The notes under the pieces: model-generated | Databases searched by the model: none | The model's input: only the letters and a program-made list of their open reading frames with translations | What the model was told of the DNA's origin: nothing | Translations under genes and position numbers: made by a program | DNA from: Platerodrilus igneus | Lineage: Eukaryota; Arthropoda; Insecta; Coleoptera; Lycidae | Reading direction: 5' to 3' | NCBI GenBank assembly: GCA_036346225.1 | Contig: JARFIW010000884.1 | Location: forward strand, 868,001 to 932,000 | DNA: 64,000 bases | In this document: positions 21,862 to 33,171 of the stretch, in pieces | How positions within the stretch are numbered: position 1 is the first letter of the stretch | Layout of the letters: every line of letters starts with the position of its first letter

Positions 21862-24204
21862 TGTAACAGTTTTTTTGACCACAGTTGAACATCAACGAAT
21901 TTTTAGTCCTAATAACCCTAGTATAGTCATTAAAATCATGCGAACCATTTTTAAACAAATAAATACAAGTAATGATATTGTATCTGCTAACCGCCATACA
22001 GAAATGCTAGTTTGGTTGCTAACATCAGGCGCCGAAAGTTAATACAATCATTATCAAGGCCAAACGACTTTCCTGTTTAGTGCATAGCACATTTGCGCTC
22101 ACATTAGCTAGAGCTCTCGTAGAGAAGATAATGGAACTAATAAGGGTTCTGGCATGTAACTTGTGTCTGGCTTTTTGTGCGGTAGTTGAACCCTAGTGCG
22201 CTCGACACTAGGCCTTGATGTTTTAACAATGGTAAGAATTAAAATAATAATTAATTAGACCAACTAAATAATTTGTTGTAGCGCTCTTTTCGAAAAAATT
22301 TTTTTCGTAAATATCTTTTTTGTAAATTTCCCTCTTCATAATTGCACTCTTCGTAATTTTCCTATTTTCCTATTATTTTTAAATGACTTCTAATAAATAA
22401 CTTCGTTTGGATAATTCCTTAGATAAATTCAATTAATAATTCTTTGGACATTTGTGTAAATAACACATGAAATATTCCTTTATTGATTTAGTAAAAGTAC
22501 GATAAGATATGATTTTCAACGCTTCATAGAAGTCCTCAATTAGATTTTTATTTTTATAATTATCAACTTTAAGAAGTCGTTTTGTATTATCTGGTTTTAC
22601 AAAACTAAAGCAGCGAGTATGCTGTATTTAAAAGAAGATAAAATTCTACTTTTGCACCTGTGAATATCAAATTATGGTTCATTCACGTCAACTTTGCGAT
22701 AAGTGATTGATCCAATATGAACGTCCTTCAACCGTACGATGGATAGTTGGATTTTGTATAATGTTATGGAGAAAGCAATCAGTTCGAATTTTAAGGAAAC
22801 GTTCTACAAAGTATATAGAAATTTTTATGGTTTGTAAATTAAGTCCGATGATGTATTGGAATGGTACTGTTGAAACTTTTGTTCAAGATTTACACACAAT
22901 AGAACGTATAAGTCTAGTATTGGAATTTGGTTGATCCAGTTCGTGCATATAACAAAAACGCATAGAAGTTAGCATGGTCCAGTCCAAGGGCCAAGCAGCT
23001 GTTTGTGTTCTGTGAAACATGTGGATTTTACGTCACTTGTTTTTTGAAAAATGTATGTATTAACACCTGCCCGAACATGTTGTGACGACAACATGTAAAG
23101 AACACCTGCAGAGCCAAGGTAAGAGATTAGAATTATTCTTGCATCACGTCTACATTTGGTGATCTTTGATACAAGGCTGCTTCAGAAAATATTTTTGTAA
23201 CTATCTATTCTGATAAATCCGTTTCGCATATTAAGAAGGACCTTAGTAAATTTTTAATGTCAATACTAGTTCAGTAGGATTACAGTTATTAAATTTTATG
23301 AAATTAGGCAAACTTTAAGAGTTCTTATTGATGTTTCATATATGCATAATTTTACTTACAATTTTTAAATAATGAATTAATAGACAAAGTAGTTAAAGTT
23401 TTATAAATATGTAAACAGAAAAAACAGATCTGATATTTCTGGTATAAATTCAAGTTAAACCTTTGTAACTAAAGTAACATTTAAAGTTTTGATATTTTTC
23501 TTTGAATATATAATCCTACCTTATGAGTAGATGAAACTTGTATTATCTTTTCTTAAACATGAATTCTGTATTTACAATTTTTATGAAAGGACAATTTTAA
23601 TTAAAGAAGCAACATTTAATTTTCTTAATTAATTGTTTTATTCTGAACAAGTACGTTCAGAGGTAGGGTAACAAAGTATAAGATCAAATAGAATAAAGTG
23701 GTAAACCCAATTAACAAGAAGCTTTAATAGCCTTTTTAGTTTTTGAAGCATAAAATCTGTGTTGTATTATTGTTGCCTGATTAATCTTTGTTGTTTTTTT
23801 ATGAGGTAGCAAAAGAATACTTCTTGTGTCCTCATTTTTTTATATTTAACTAAATTTTCTTTACAGCTCCTGCGTTAGCAGTTAATACGGTATTCCTCCC
23901 TAAGAACGCCCAAGTCCCCCTTAGGGAAACCCTGTGTTTAAAGTTAATGACTTGGTGGTGCCCTATTCAAACCCCTGTTTTGTCAAGAATCTAGCCCAAG
24001 TAATAAAATAATGCTTTGTAAAAAGAACCACGACCAATCCTCATAAGCTCTGCCCAAGGAATAGACCCCTAGCATAGTCGGAAGATATTTGCGTTCCATC
24101 ATTTTAAGAAAATCCTTCCTTAAAGGTTACTGGTCACATTTGGGGATATAAAAATAACCCCTAACTAATTAACCCTATCAGTAGATGATAAGTTTTTTGT
24201 TATA
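21862..24204 (-). mobile_element. LTR-like 2.0-2.5 kb repeat, copy A
   Basis: Begins TGTAACAGTTTTTTTGACC and ends AAGTTTTTTGTTATA, flanked on both sides by GTGC (21858-21861 and 24205-24208). Removing it and one GTGC restores the array unit (GGTGCTATGTTAG). It is in opposite orientation to copies B, C and D and very similar to C along its length. Non-coding. TG at one end and a 4-bp duplication suggest a solo LTR. However, the far end is TA, not CA, in all copies, and the two ends resemble each other as short inverted repeats (TGTAACA and TATAACA), so a non-autonomous transposon with TGT..ACA-like ends is an alternative. Confidence 0.8.
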
Positions 24205-24426
24205 GTGCTATGTTAGTATTATCAGGTGCAAGAGAAAAATTTGAAAAAAGTGTAGGGGGGGTGGCATCACCTTGGCCCCCCCAAACTTTGAACTGTAATA
24301 ACTGACGTAGTTTTTGGGTTCTAGCTACCAGTCTTGTGGTGCTAAGTGGTGCAATGTTGGTGCAATCAGATGCTATACACAAAATTAAATAATTTGATGT
24401 TGGGAGAGCCAAGGTGATCTTGTCCG
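24205..24426 (-). repeat. Right arm of Foldback-like element, outer end
   Basis: Outermost inverted unit plus the unique terminal segment. It is the mirror of 16777-16985 (AATTTGATGTTGGGAGAG at 24391-24408 pairs with CTCCCCCAACATCAAATT on the left). Confidence 0.8.
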
Positions 24427-24433
24427 CTAAAAC

Positions 24434-25009
24434 AGGTATAATCTACTCGGTGTGTATGACCTTGCTGAATGTAACAACAATTTTTCTCTTAGTTAGCTAT
24501 AAAAAATTAAACTTCTTTGTAGGCATTCTTATATGGTAGTTACATTTCATAAATAAAGTTTGTAATTAGGGAATCTTAATTTATAATTTCTTAATAAGAA
24601 GTAATTTAGCTTAATTTAAAGTTTAAAATTATAAGGCTTTGTCAAAAAAATTCTTTCTAACAAGCATGCTTTGAATTTAAAGCTGATATCGAAATCCTAG
24701 AAAGGAGAATTCAATTAAGACATTCAGTATACTTCTGATATATTGCTGTCTCGGTACGAATATCGATTTTCGAAAATAATATGAACTCACTGGTAATAAA
24801 TTTATTTTCACAGCAAACAGCCCCAAGTGCTAGACAGGTTCTTCGTGTAGTCGAATTCTATTCTAAATTTAACACGTGAACGAAATACGTTCTCTTACGT
24901 ACATCGCATTAGTAACATCAATAATAAGTTCAACATAAAGCATGATCAGACTCACTTCAATTGCATGGTTGACATTACAATAAATTGTGTTTTGTTTTGC
25001 GTTTGTAAA
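24434..25009. other. AT-rich non-coding stretch
   Basis: Nothing recognised. Confidence 0.4.
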
Positions 25010-25470
25010 ACTTAATCAGCGAGACACAATGGCCGCAGCCCTATTAAATTCATCATCATAGAATAATCGATTGCATCGTTTGGCAACGTCGTACCGTTAC
25101 GACCCACCGAGCGTCGCGACGATCCTGGCCCTAGCGCTTTTACATGAGTTTGAAGTGACTTCATTTACTGTCGTTTTACTGAAAAAATGTGCGATGTCTT
25201 AAAGTCTGACTTGTATTTTACTAAGTTTCTGGCACGTTAGTAACTAAATAATCAATCATAACTAAATTCCCACCTTTTCGAATTTGTGACAGAGATACTC
25301 TTTATAATTAAACCGATAAAGGAATTAAAATCGTTTTCCGAACAGAAAAACCGGAATCCTTTGGCTCAGTGGAAAGTTCATCGTCCAAAAAAGATTTGAT
25401 AACCAAATTCCTTGCCTGAATTAAATTTGGTCCTGCTTAAATTTGTTTAGACAAAGGGTGGAATTTTATT
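25010..25470 (+). repeat. Dispersed repeat of ~450 bp (inverted partner 46730-47180)
   Basis: Shares CACCGAGCGTCGCGACGA/TTACCGAGCGTCGCGACGA, a CAATGGCCG block, AATCCTTTGGCTCAGTGGAAA and CTTAAATTTGTTT with the minus strand of 46730-47180, in the same order. The part TGGCTCAGTGG (25364-25374) matches a pol III A-box, but no B-box was found. The GC-rich patch (25080-25140) is conserved in both copies. Type unknown; a SINE or MITE-like element is possible. Confidence 0.6.
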
Positions 25471-26445
25471 CAGGCTTTTATTACTTCAGTCTACTACCTT
25501 GATTTCTATGCTTGTTTGTAGTTCGTACTCGGCATGTGCTTTTCTAATTAAAGTTACAAGAGCTAAAGTAATTCTCCGAAAAATATAAGATAACTTCAAC
25601 ATACTAAAACTTATATGACCTTTTTTTTACATGGTATATTTCAATTTCAAAACAGAATGTATATTTAAGAATACGATTATGCAGAAGCTTCATGCATATT
25701 ACAAATGCTCTTAAAAATATAACTACTGATGTAATCTCTACATATTAGAAGTCGAAGCGAGGTTTTCACTATCCAATGCGTTTTATTCTGCCACGTTCAT
25801 AAATACAGGTTCTGCCGAAAGCGTTTCCATGTTCACTTTATATTACTCTACACCCACAGTTAGATGATTTCTTATAAATGTTACACAGTTCGAGTTGATT
25901 GCAGCGTGAAATAAAATTTTCATATACCGCGCCTACCAAAAGCTGCGAACTCCTAAACAGCTTTTGAATGGTTTCAAATATAAGATCGAAATTCATAAAA
26001 TTAGCATGTGATCACAAAGTATATTATTTAACAACAAGAGCACTCACTTCCATACCCTCGAGAGACAGAGGAAAGAGAACCAAGTTATTTTAATAGCAAA
26101 GATTTTCAGAGACGAAATCAACGCGAACGACAAGCAGATTCAGTTAAAAAATTGCCAATTATCAGCGAGCCAGGCCATCATTGTGACACAAAATTTCACT
26201 GTTCTGTTATAATCGTCGTCGGTTAGCTCGTGGGCTAGATCTGTTTTGTAATGATGATAGTGATGCTTTTTCAAATGTCTATGCACTGATGTGTTAATAT
26301 CCTTTTTTTTAACTGCTCTCAAAACCGACGTATGGGGGTTCCCAGATAGAAGAATATCTAAACTTTTTAGTCATTATTAACATTTTTGGGTATTCTTTAT
26401 CTAAGCACATCCTTAATTATACCTACTCTTTAAAAACGTCCAACA
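25471..26445. other. AT-rich non-coding stretch
   Basis: No supported gene or repeat. Confidence 0.4.
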
Positions 26446-26585
26446 GTTTGTAGTGATCCGAAGAATTTCTTAACTCGATTTTCATTGGTCGATAATTATG
26501 ATACTGTACATTTCGATACTCGAAGGTATTTTGAACAGCACAGTAACTACTTACAGGGTTCTTAACGCACTCGGAAGTGACATTG
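26446..26585 (+). repeat. Dispersed repeat, copy 2 (partner 13897-14040)
   Basis: Aligns with 13897-14040 from TGTAGTGATCCG to AACGCACTC. Unlike copy 1 it is not followed by a start codon with a donor site; a G-rich patch (26600-26630) follows instead. Confidence 0.6.
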
Positions 26586-26929
26586 GACTTGACCCTTATA
26601 GGGGTGGAGGGAGAGGGGTCTGTCTGTTCTGCCGACTAGTTTTAACAGTCATATTTGCTTTGTTGTTGGGCGTCTCAAAAAAAAGGGTGAAAAAACTGAC
26701 TTGCGATTTTATAAATATAATACTTCTAATTGCATCCTATTTTAAATTTATCTGATTTTATCGGAAGTTTTAGTACATACTCGATATGATTTGTTTTGGA
26801 TTTGGGTTAACTTTTTTTAAAATTAATTAATAGATCTATTTATATCCATTCCTGGATAGAGAATCCGTACTGGTTAGTAAAATATATACAGTTTAAATGA
26901 AATATGTGGTTTTCGGTGGGGCAAGTCCC

Positions 26930-29900
26930 CCTTTCGTCGCAGTGCCTGGAAGCTTGATGTAGGTGAGTAAGCAATGGTGTTGTACGTTGTGTGGAGTGTG
27001 GGGTAGGTTATGTATTAGAGCGTTTGAGTGTTTATTAGGGGTTTTGTGTTTAGGCTGTCAGTGAGGAATTTGTTTAGTAGTTCAGGATTGTGCGTGATGA
27101 GGTGTGTTATGCTAGATAGTGGGGTGTAGGGATCTAGGTTTATTGGGGATTTAAAGTTTGAGCGAGAGGTGGATAGCAGTGAACGTGTAGATGAAGTGGT
27201 AAGGAGTCTTCGGTGTGGAGTTGTCGCAAGGACAATATGGGGATTGGTTGATGTTGAAGGAGTGATGTTTGGATCGAACTTTGCTGTGAGAGGTTAGGAA
27301 TTGTATCGTTTGAGGGCTGGAGTGGGATACGTGTTGTGGGATTTTTAGTAGCTCGGGGAACAGGTCGTATGTGTAGCTTCCGGATGGGGGTGTGGACCAG
27401 GGTTGTTGCCAGGAATGGTTTAACGAGGAACGAATGCGAGTGTTAATGTTGTTTTAGGCAGTGTTCTGTAGTCGTCGGGAGTTAGGATGTTGTCGTGTAG
27501 TTGGATTGGAAGGTTGCGTTGAGTTATAATTCTATAGGAGGGATTTGAAAATGGTGTGGATGTGGTTCTGTATGCGGGGGATGTATATAGTAGGAAAGGG
27601 CGGATTGTTGTGTTTAGTTTCGTTCTAGAAGAGGGTGGGGTTAATGTCAACTAGATATCGGATGCGTACTGTATGATAGGGATTATAATTTGGGAAAGAA
27701 TCAGGCGTCGAGTGTGTGTGGATAGATGTACTGAAGTTGGGAGTGATTGGTGGAGGTTTTGTAGTATGATCTGTGTTTTTGTTTTTAGTTTGGTTAAGTG
27801 GGTGTGTGTGTGGGTGGTGGGTGTGTGTGTGCGTGTGCGTCCGTGCGTGCGTGCGCGTACGTGAGTGCGTGCGTGCGTGTGTGAATCAGGTGTCTATACA
27901 GTCCTAAGTATCTTACGTAAGGGGAGAATCTAAGCGGGGTGTTTAGGATCTTGATCTTGGGAGGACGTTGTGGGTTTAGGAAGCCTTTCAGCAGGAAGAG
28001 TTTTGATTTGGATGGGGATAATGGTTGTTTATTTAAGACGGACTAGGATTCTATGTAGGATGTCAGTGTTAGGGCTGTTTGTTCAATGGAGGATCTGGAG
28101 CTACCGTGGATAAGAAGTGTGACATCATCTGCGTATGCGAGTGTGGTGACGTTGGGTATGCTGTGAAGGAGTAAGGAATTAATGGCTATGTTTCAGAGTG
28201 TGGGAGATAAACAGGGGTTTTGGGGGCATACTTAGGAAAGGGTTTTGGTTATATGGTAATAATTTGAGGTTAGGGATGCTGTTCTTGAGGTTAGGAATGA
28301 GTTAATTATTTTGCATGGGTTCGAAGGAAAGTGGGATAGTCTTAGTTGATTTAACAGGTTAGGCCACCAGAGGTGGTCGAAAGCTGATTTGAAGTCAAGG
28401 AAGAGCGCAAAGGTGTATTTGGATGTAGAATTTTTGACGGGGGATACTAGGAGGCTGATGGTTTTCTAAGTACTGTGGTTGGGTCTAAAGCCGTGTTGAG
28501 ATGGGGATAGGATGTTGTGGTCTGTGATATGGGAATTGATTTTGTGAAGATTGTTTTCTCAAGGAGTTTGCCCATTGTAGGTAGAAGTGCAATTGGTCGA
28601 TAAGATTTGGTGGCTTGTCCGGTTTTAGGATGAGAGTAATTGATGCGGATTTGAAGGATTCCGGGAAGGGTCCTGTGGATAGGCATTTTATGAAGAGCTT
28701 GTGGGTGGGATTTCTGATTATGGGTCAGGATTGTTGTAGGATTAGATTTGTGATGAGGTCTGGTCCAGGAGCATTTTTTAGATTGAGGTTCTTGACTAAG
28801 TTATCTAGTAGGGTTATGTCAACGTCTTGATCTGGTTCGGCGTCTGACGGGGTGCAGGAATCGTTCGCTAGTTGTTGTTGAGGGTAGGTGTTTACGTCAT
28901 GAAGGGGCAGAAGGGATTGCAGAGTTTAGTAAGGTGTGTATAGACGTCTCGTAGTCTAAGGAGGAGTTGTGTATTGGTGCTGTTAGGGTGTGGGTACGGG
29001 GTGGTTTGATTAATTTGCGGTAGGTGCTCTAAGGGTCTCCGTCGTGGTCAGTTATGATTTTGCGTAGTTGTTGTTTTTTGGCATCTATGATAAGTAATTT
29101 GTATTTTCGTCGTGTGGTGCGGAATGTATTGATAAGTAGTTGTATGTTATCAGGGTTGTTGTTCTTGCGGCGTGCTTGTTGTAATTGGTGTCGTTGATGT
29201 GCTAGGGAACGTCGATTGGTTGTCAGTGTGGGGGTCCACCAAGGTGTTGATCGTTGCGTGCGTGCTATCTTCGGTATGGTAGTTTGTACGGCAGTTAGAA
29301 TGTTTGTTGTGATTAGTTGCGCGAGTTCGTTTATGTTAAGATCGTTATATGGTGTGTGGGAATTTTGATAGTAGGGTAGTTAAGGTTTCTTGAAATTTTG
29401 TCCAGTTGGCTTTGGAGATAATGAAAGTGTTGGATTTAGCAAAAGATCTAGCGGGTAGATTTGGAAGAATTGCGAAAGTTATAGGGTTATGGTCACTAGT
29501 GGTGTGTATGCGTAAGGTTTTCCAAAAGTGGATTAGGTGTGATGCTGAGGCAGAAGTGATGATAAGGTCATTGTAGGACGTGCCTGTGGCTGTTTCGTAG
29601 ATTGGGATATGTGAAGGTGTGTTATGTATGTGAAAGTTTCTGAGTGTAATAAAATCTTCTAGTTTGTTTCCGTTCGTGTCTGTGAATGTGTTATACCATA
29701 ATGTGGATTTAGCGTTGGTGTCTGTAGCTAGTATGATTGTTTTGTTACGTAGTAAGTCTAGTGTTGTGTCAAGGTGGTGTAAGTGGACGTCAATGTTTGT
29801 TCAGTATTGGAAGTAGGAGGATATGAGGTATGTAGTACCAGATGCCCAACGGAGTTCTATAACTGTGGTGAATTGAATGGATAGGGAGAGGTGGTAAGAG

Positions 29901-30184
29901 GCATCTAGGTTTGCATCAGTGACTATGATAGCGGATGAGTAATTAAGATTTATCGGGGTGGGATGAATGAATGTTCGATAGTGATTTGAAATATTTGGAA
30001 TTTTGTGATTGTGGAGGTATGGTTCTTAAAGGAAGGCAACTTGGAATTTGGGTGTTTGTAGGAGGTTTATAAGTTCTAATGTAGCGGAGCGGGAGTGTTG
30101 TAGGTTCAATTGTATGCAACGGATCGAGGATTTAGGAGTGTGTAAGTCTTGTAGAGGGTATCGTATGTGGTGTCTAGTAGCCAT
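26930..30184 (-). pseudogene. LINE ORF2 (endonuclease/reverse transcriptase), broken
   Basis: The start ATG is at 30182-30184. The endonuclease is recognisable: IRCIQLNLQHSRSATLELI, VAFL*EPY (the usual Gln codon before EPY is TAA at 30026-30028), ATDTNAKSTLWY, TSYNDLIITS and TSDHNPITF. A second stop is a TGA at 29801-29803. Reverse transcriptase follows with KSYRPIALLPTMGKLLEKTI (about 28640-28540) and the catalytic box AYADDVTLLIHG (YADD at 28124-28135) intact. The C-terminus has LTSHSKVR, SPYCPC and PYHF, a worn HxxC-type finger. Several frameshifts separate these blocks. Confidence 0.75.
27799..27884 (+). repeat. (GT)n/(GC)-rich alternating tract inside the LINE
   Basis: About 85 bp of nearly strict alternating purine-pyrimidine sequence (GTGTGTGTGCGTGTGCGT, GCGTGCGTGCGCGTACGT). 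It lies within the degenerate ORF2 after the reverse transcriptase box and probably expanded there by slippage. Such sequence can adopt Z-DNA. Confidence 0.9.
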
Positions 30185-31517
30185 AATCGGTTCGGAGTTT
30201 TGTTAGGTGTAGGGCTTGTTTGTAAATCGTACATTCCGGGCTAGTGACATCATGGTCATTTGGTTTGTTGATACGTATGCAGTTGGAATATTTGGGGATT
30301 GTGTGTGCTGGGTTAGGACAGGATCCTGTAATGTGCGTGCCGCAGCAGCGACCGCATGATTGACCAAAGCGTTGGCAATTGTAGCAGCGGGTTACAGATA
30401 CCAGATCACGGATACGACATGACATGGAAATGTGGGGATTAGAGGTCAGGATTGTACGGATTTTAGGGGAGACGTTGACGATTATATTATCAGATTGGGC
30501 GGTTTTTGGTCGGCGGATGGCAATGGATATCTTTGGGGTATAAGCTGATTTTGGGACTAAGAGTTCTAAGGAGTTTTGTGAGTAAATTAGTGTAATAAGG
30601 TCTGCGGAAGGGATGTCTCTACCTACGTCGAAGATGATTAGTTGGGGCATTTTAGATTTGGGTATGTGTGTATTGCATGAGGTTTGTGTTAGGGATTGGA
30701 TCAAGTTGATGTCAGTTGGTTTAGTGGTGCGGATGGTGTCGGATGTTTTCGTGGGGCGGATTGACAGGATGTTCATTTTGGAGGTGGATGGTTGAAGGTT
30801 GTTTTTAATTATTTTTAAAAGTTCAGTGGGTGTAGTTTCCGAGGCAATGGGTTTAAGTGTAATGGTTTTGGTTGGGGGTTTTGTAAGTGGGGTGTGTTGG
30901 GACCTAGGTAATGATGGGAAAGAGGTTATATTGTAAAAAGTATATATATATGTAAAAAGTTGTGGAGCTTGAGGTGTGTATGTTTTAGTAGATGTAGAAG
31001 GTTGCGTTTCTGAGTTATTATTTACTCCCTGTTGCTGTTTCTCTAATTTCTTCAGGTACTTTTTAAATGTTGTCATCTTTGTCTCAGTTATAGAGTGGAG
31101 GTTATTGGCTTCGTGGGCTATTAAAGCTAGTTGCTCTACCTTTTGGAGTAAGAAGTGGTCGCAGTTCTGAGAGATTTTATTTGAATCTTTATATTCGAAG
31201 TCTGTCACTTCTTGTTTAATCGGGCTGATTTTGGCGATCGTGAGGTATGGAATTGCTACATCGTCTAGGTCATCGCACTGGTTTTTTGTAGGATTTGAAT
31301 TTGTAGAAGAGGCCCTGGCTCTAGGCTTTGGTGGAGTTCTTGTAGTGGCTCTAGATCGTTGAAAAGGCATTATTTCATCAACAGATGCTGGTAGTGGAGG
31401 CATCTGATATGGTGATGGCGAAGTCTTTTTCTGGGGAGTTGTATCGATTTTCTCGTCTGACATTGGCATGTTGTGGTTGTGTGTAATTATCTGTAGTATA
31501 AAATTTTCAAATTTCAC
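30174..31517 (-). CDS. LINE ORF1 protein (gag-like, zinc-knuckle)
   Basis: 447 codons without a stop. The N-terminal third is Pro/Ser/Thr-rich and low complexity (PQKKTSPSPYQMPPLP). A lysine/glutamine-rich helical stretch follows (about 125-170), then a region resembling the RRM-like/PRE_C2HC part of insect ORF1p (LKPIASETTPTELLKII onward). At 377-435 lies a Cys/His cluster RCYNCQRFGQSCGRCCGTH with a later NC....NDHD...PEC, the CCHC knuckles used for RNA binding. Several expected knuckle positions are altered, so it is slightly worn. Its stop (30174-30176) overlaps the ORF2 start by 11 bases in another frame, as in bicistronic LINEs. Confidence 0.75.
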   Translation of the reverse strand: MKFENFILQIITHNHNMPMSDEKIDTTPQKKTSPSPYQMPPLPASVDEIMPFQRSRATTRTPPKPRARASSTNSNPTKNQCDDLDDVAIPYLTIAKISPIKQEVTDFEYKDSNKISQNCDHFLLQKVEQLALIAHEANNLHSITETKMTTFKKYLKKLEKQQQGVNNNSETQPSTSTKTYTPQAPQLFTYIYTFYNITSFPSLPRSQHTPLTKPPTKTITLKPIASETTPTELLKIIKNNLQPSTSKMNILSIRPTKTSDTIRTTKPTDINLIQSLTQTSCNTHIPKSKMPQLIIFDVGRDIPSADLITLIYSQNSLELLVPKSAYTPKISIAIRRPKTAQSDNIIVNVSPKIRTILTSNPHISMSCRIRDLVSVTRCYNCQRFGQSCGRCCGTHITGSCPNPAHTIPKYSNCIRINKPNDHDVTSPECTIYKQALHLTKLRTDYGY

Positions 31518-31734
31518 TGCATTTTCTTGTCACTTAAATGTCATAAATTTCACTTTTATAAATTCCAAATATTTTTAAACTTTGACTTTTTAAATTTTCC
31601 ATTTTATTGATTCCAAGTGAGCTTCGTAATTTGGGTTAGCAGCTGCTTTATTGATGGAGGTTACCATGCATATTTTTGTTTACAACTTAATGCTCTTGTT
31701 TTGTGTTCAACTTTTAAGTGCACCGCAGTCAGCA

Positions 31735-31850
31735 GAGCGACGTCAAAATCATGTCCTTTTTTGTCACTTGCAACGTAGGGTGACGTATTTTTCGACGTCA
31801 AAGTAACCTAAAAATAACGTGGATTTGTCACAGATGTATGACGTCATTTA
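31735..31850. promoter_or_regulatory. Cluster of CRE/ATF-like TGACGT sites
   Basis: GACGTCA occurs at 31739-31745 and 31794-31800, TGACGT at 31781-31786, and the full palindrome TGACGTCA at 31839-31846, all within 108 bp and just upstream of the antisense LINE's ORF1. It could be part of the LINE 5' untranslated region or promoter. No expression evidence is available from sequence. Confidence 0.3.
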
Positions 31851-32517
31851 GGAACGTGAAAAACTTTTAAGTTCGAATGCACGTGCGTGTGATTGAGCAA
31901 GTATATTCCTTCCAAGTTGTTAAAACAATTTATCTCCTTATGAGTGAGGTTCAATTAGTAGCACAAGAAAAATCTTACACCGTACAGGACATGTATAACT
32001 TAATTGCCAGCTGAACAAACTGGTCACAATCTTGTCGGAATATCAAAACGAACCAGACACAACAAAGTATGCACATAAAGTTTAATATGCCGTTTCTTGC
32101 AACTATACATAGTAAACGCTTTTGAATTAACAAATATCAAGAAAGCGATATGCGGTATATGTATTAATAAATTTTTTTAATTCTATAGATATTTATATTT
32201 GTGTAAAAATGTTATAAATATTTGTTTTCAAGATGGTACTCTATAAGTTGGAACCAAAAATTGAATGGATGGGCGGATTTTATTAGCGTTGTTATCAAAA
32301 GATACCAATTATCCCGTTTACGTTTTTTAACCCATATCTGACCCTTTAGCAATCATTTAATGTTTATATAGAGATAATCCCTCTGTATTCCTTATGGATG
32401 CTAATTGTTGTCTTGCCAATACAATTTCAGGAACGCTTCTTTTGCCGCAGACTTAGTTTATTTGTTCTACTTTTAGCATTTTAAATTAAAATCAATAGTA
32501 GTGCATTTGCAAGGATT
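31851..32517. other. AT-rich non-coding stretch
   Basis: No supported feature. Confidence 0.4.
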
Positions 32518-32815
32518 AAGGGATGAAGAAACTTTTTGCTCTTCCACCTCCACCTCCACACACCACCTCCTCTTACACACATTAACTCCACCTCAACACA
32601 ACACATCAACCTTCACTCATAACCTCTATACATTAAGTCTACATTCACACAACACGTTCACCTCAACCTCCACACATCACCTCCACACACTACTCCTACC
32701 TCCACACATCACCTCCACTTCCATACATTACTTCCACCTACACACATCACCTCAACACATCACCACCATCTCCGCACATAGTCTCCACCCTAACACCACC
32801 TCCACATTACACCAT
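32518..32815. repeat. Low-complexity (CCACCT/CACACA)-type tract
   Basis: About 300 bp in which the plus strand is nearly devoid of G and built from CCTCCAC, ACACATCACC and related hexamer/heptamer variants. The long open frame across it (32501-32944) is a consequence of composition and encodes only Thr/His/Ser/Leu repeats. Similar short tracts occur at 36310-36356 and 37830-37852. Confidence 0.85.
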
Positions 32816-33167
32816 AAAATGCATTATGATTCAACTGTCGCATTATTCTCACACCATTTTGGTACAATTTGTGGACCTACCCTGTTAATTTTAACCTTTA
32901 ACAAAAACTACCACCTTAAACCTAAGAATAAAAAACAACAATAAAAAATTTTAAAAATTTATTAAATGTTATTTGCACAGGTATTACATTTATTACAAGT
33001 CTTTATAACTAGGGTCCGTTCTAAAGATTTGTGTCAGCGATACAAAAATTGCAGATGTATTGTTAGCCTACAATATTTTGCTTTTAACAAAAGCATTGAA
33101 AGGAACACTTGTATGTCTTTAACCAAGGGATTGAAGTATTTGGTAGAGAAAATGGGAAGTCTTAAAA
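32816..33167. other. AT-rich non-coding stretch
   Basis: Nothing recognised before the target-site duplication CTAC at 33168-33171. Confidence 0.4.
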
Positions 33168-33171
33168 CTAC

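Larger units (their letters stand above)
16777..24426. mobile_element. Foldback-like element with tandem-repeat inverted arms and three nested insertions
   Basis: The outer ends are inverted copies: left GGCAAGATCACCTT, right the inverse of CGGACAAGATCACCTT. They continue inverted for more than 150 bp (CCCAACATCAAATTATTT, ATAGCATCTGATTGCACC, AACATTGCACCAC, AAGACTGGTAGCTA). CTAAAAC directly flanks both ends (16770-16776 and 24427-24433), a likely target-site duplication. Each arm is an array of a 120-155 bp unit. Three insertions (17387-19392, 20814-21521, 21862-24204) enlarge an original element of about 2.6 kb to 7.65 kb. No transposase is present, so it would be non-autonomous. The arrangement resembles Foldback-type elements, but the superfamily is not assigned. 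Confidence 0.75.
26890..31560 (-). mobile_element. R1/Jockey-like LINE, antisense
   Basis: The plus strand is strongly G+T rich here, so the sense (minus) strand is A+C rich, as in many LINEs. In sense order: ORF1 with zinc knuckles (31517 to 30174), ORF2 with an APE-type endonuclease, reverse transcriptase and a Cys/His-rich C-terminus (30184 to about 26930), then an AT-rich 3' tail. Both 5' and 3' boundaries are approximate. ORF2 is broken, so the copy is immobile, although ORF1 is still open. Assignment to the R1/Jockey group is from endonuclease and ORF1 style. Confidence 0.75.

Noticed and set aside
27420..28830. Several 60-80 codon frames on both strands
   Set aside because: Plus-strand ones are antisense shadows of the LINE ORF2; the minus-strand ones are pieces of ORF2 itself and are covered by that entry.
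32501..32944. 147-codon open reading frame rich in Thr, His, Leu and Ser
   Set aside because: It is the translation of a G-poor CCACCT/CACACA low-complexity tract; no domain, no codon signal.
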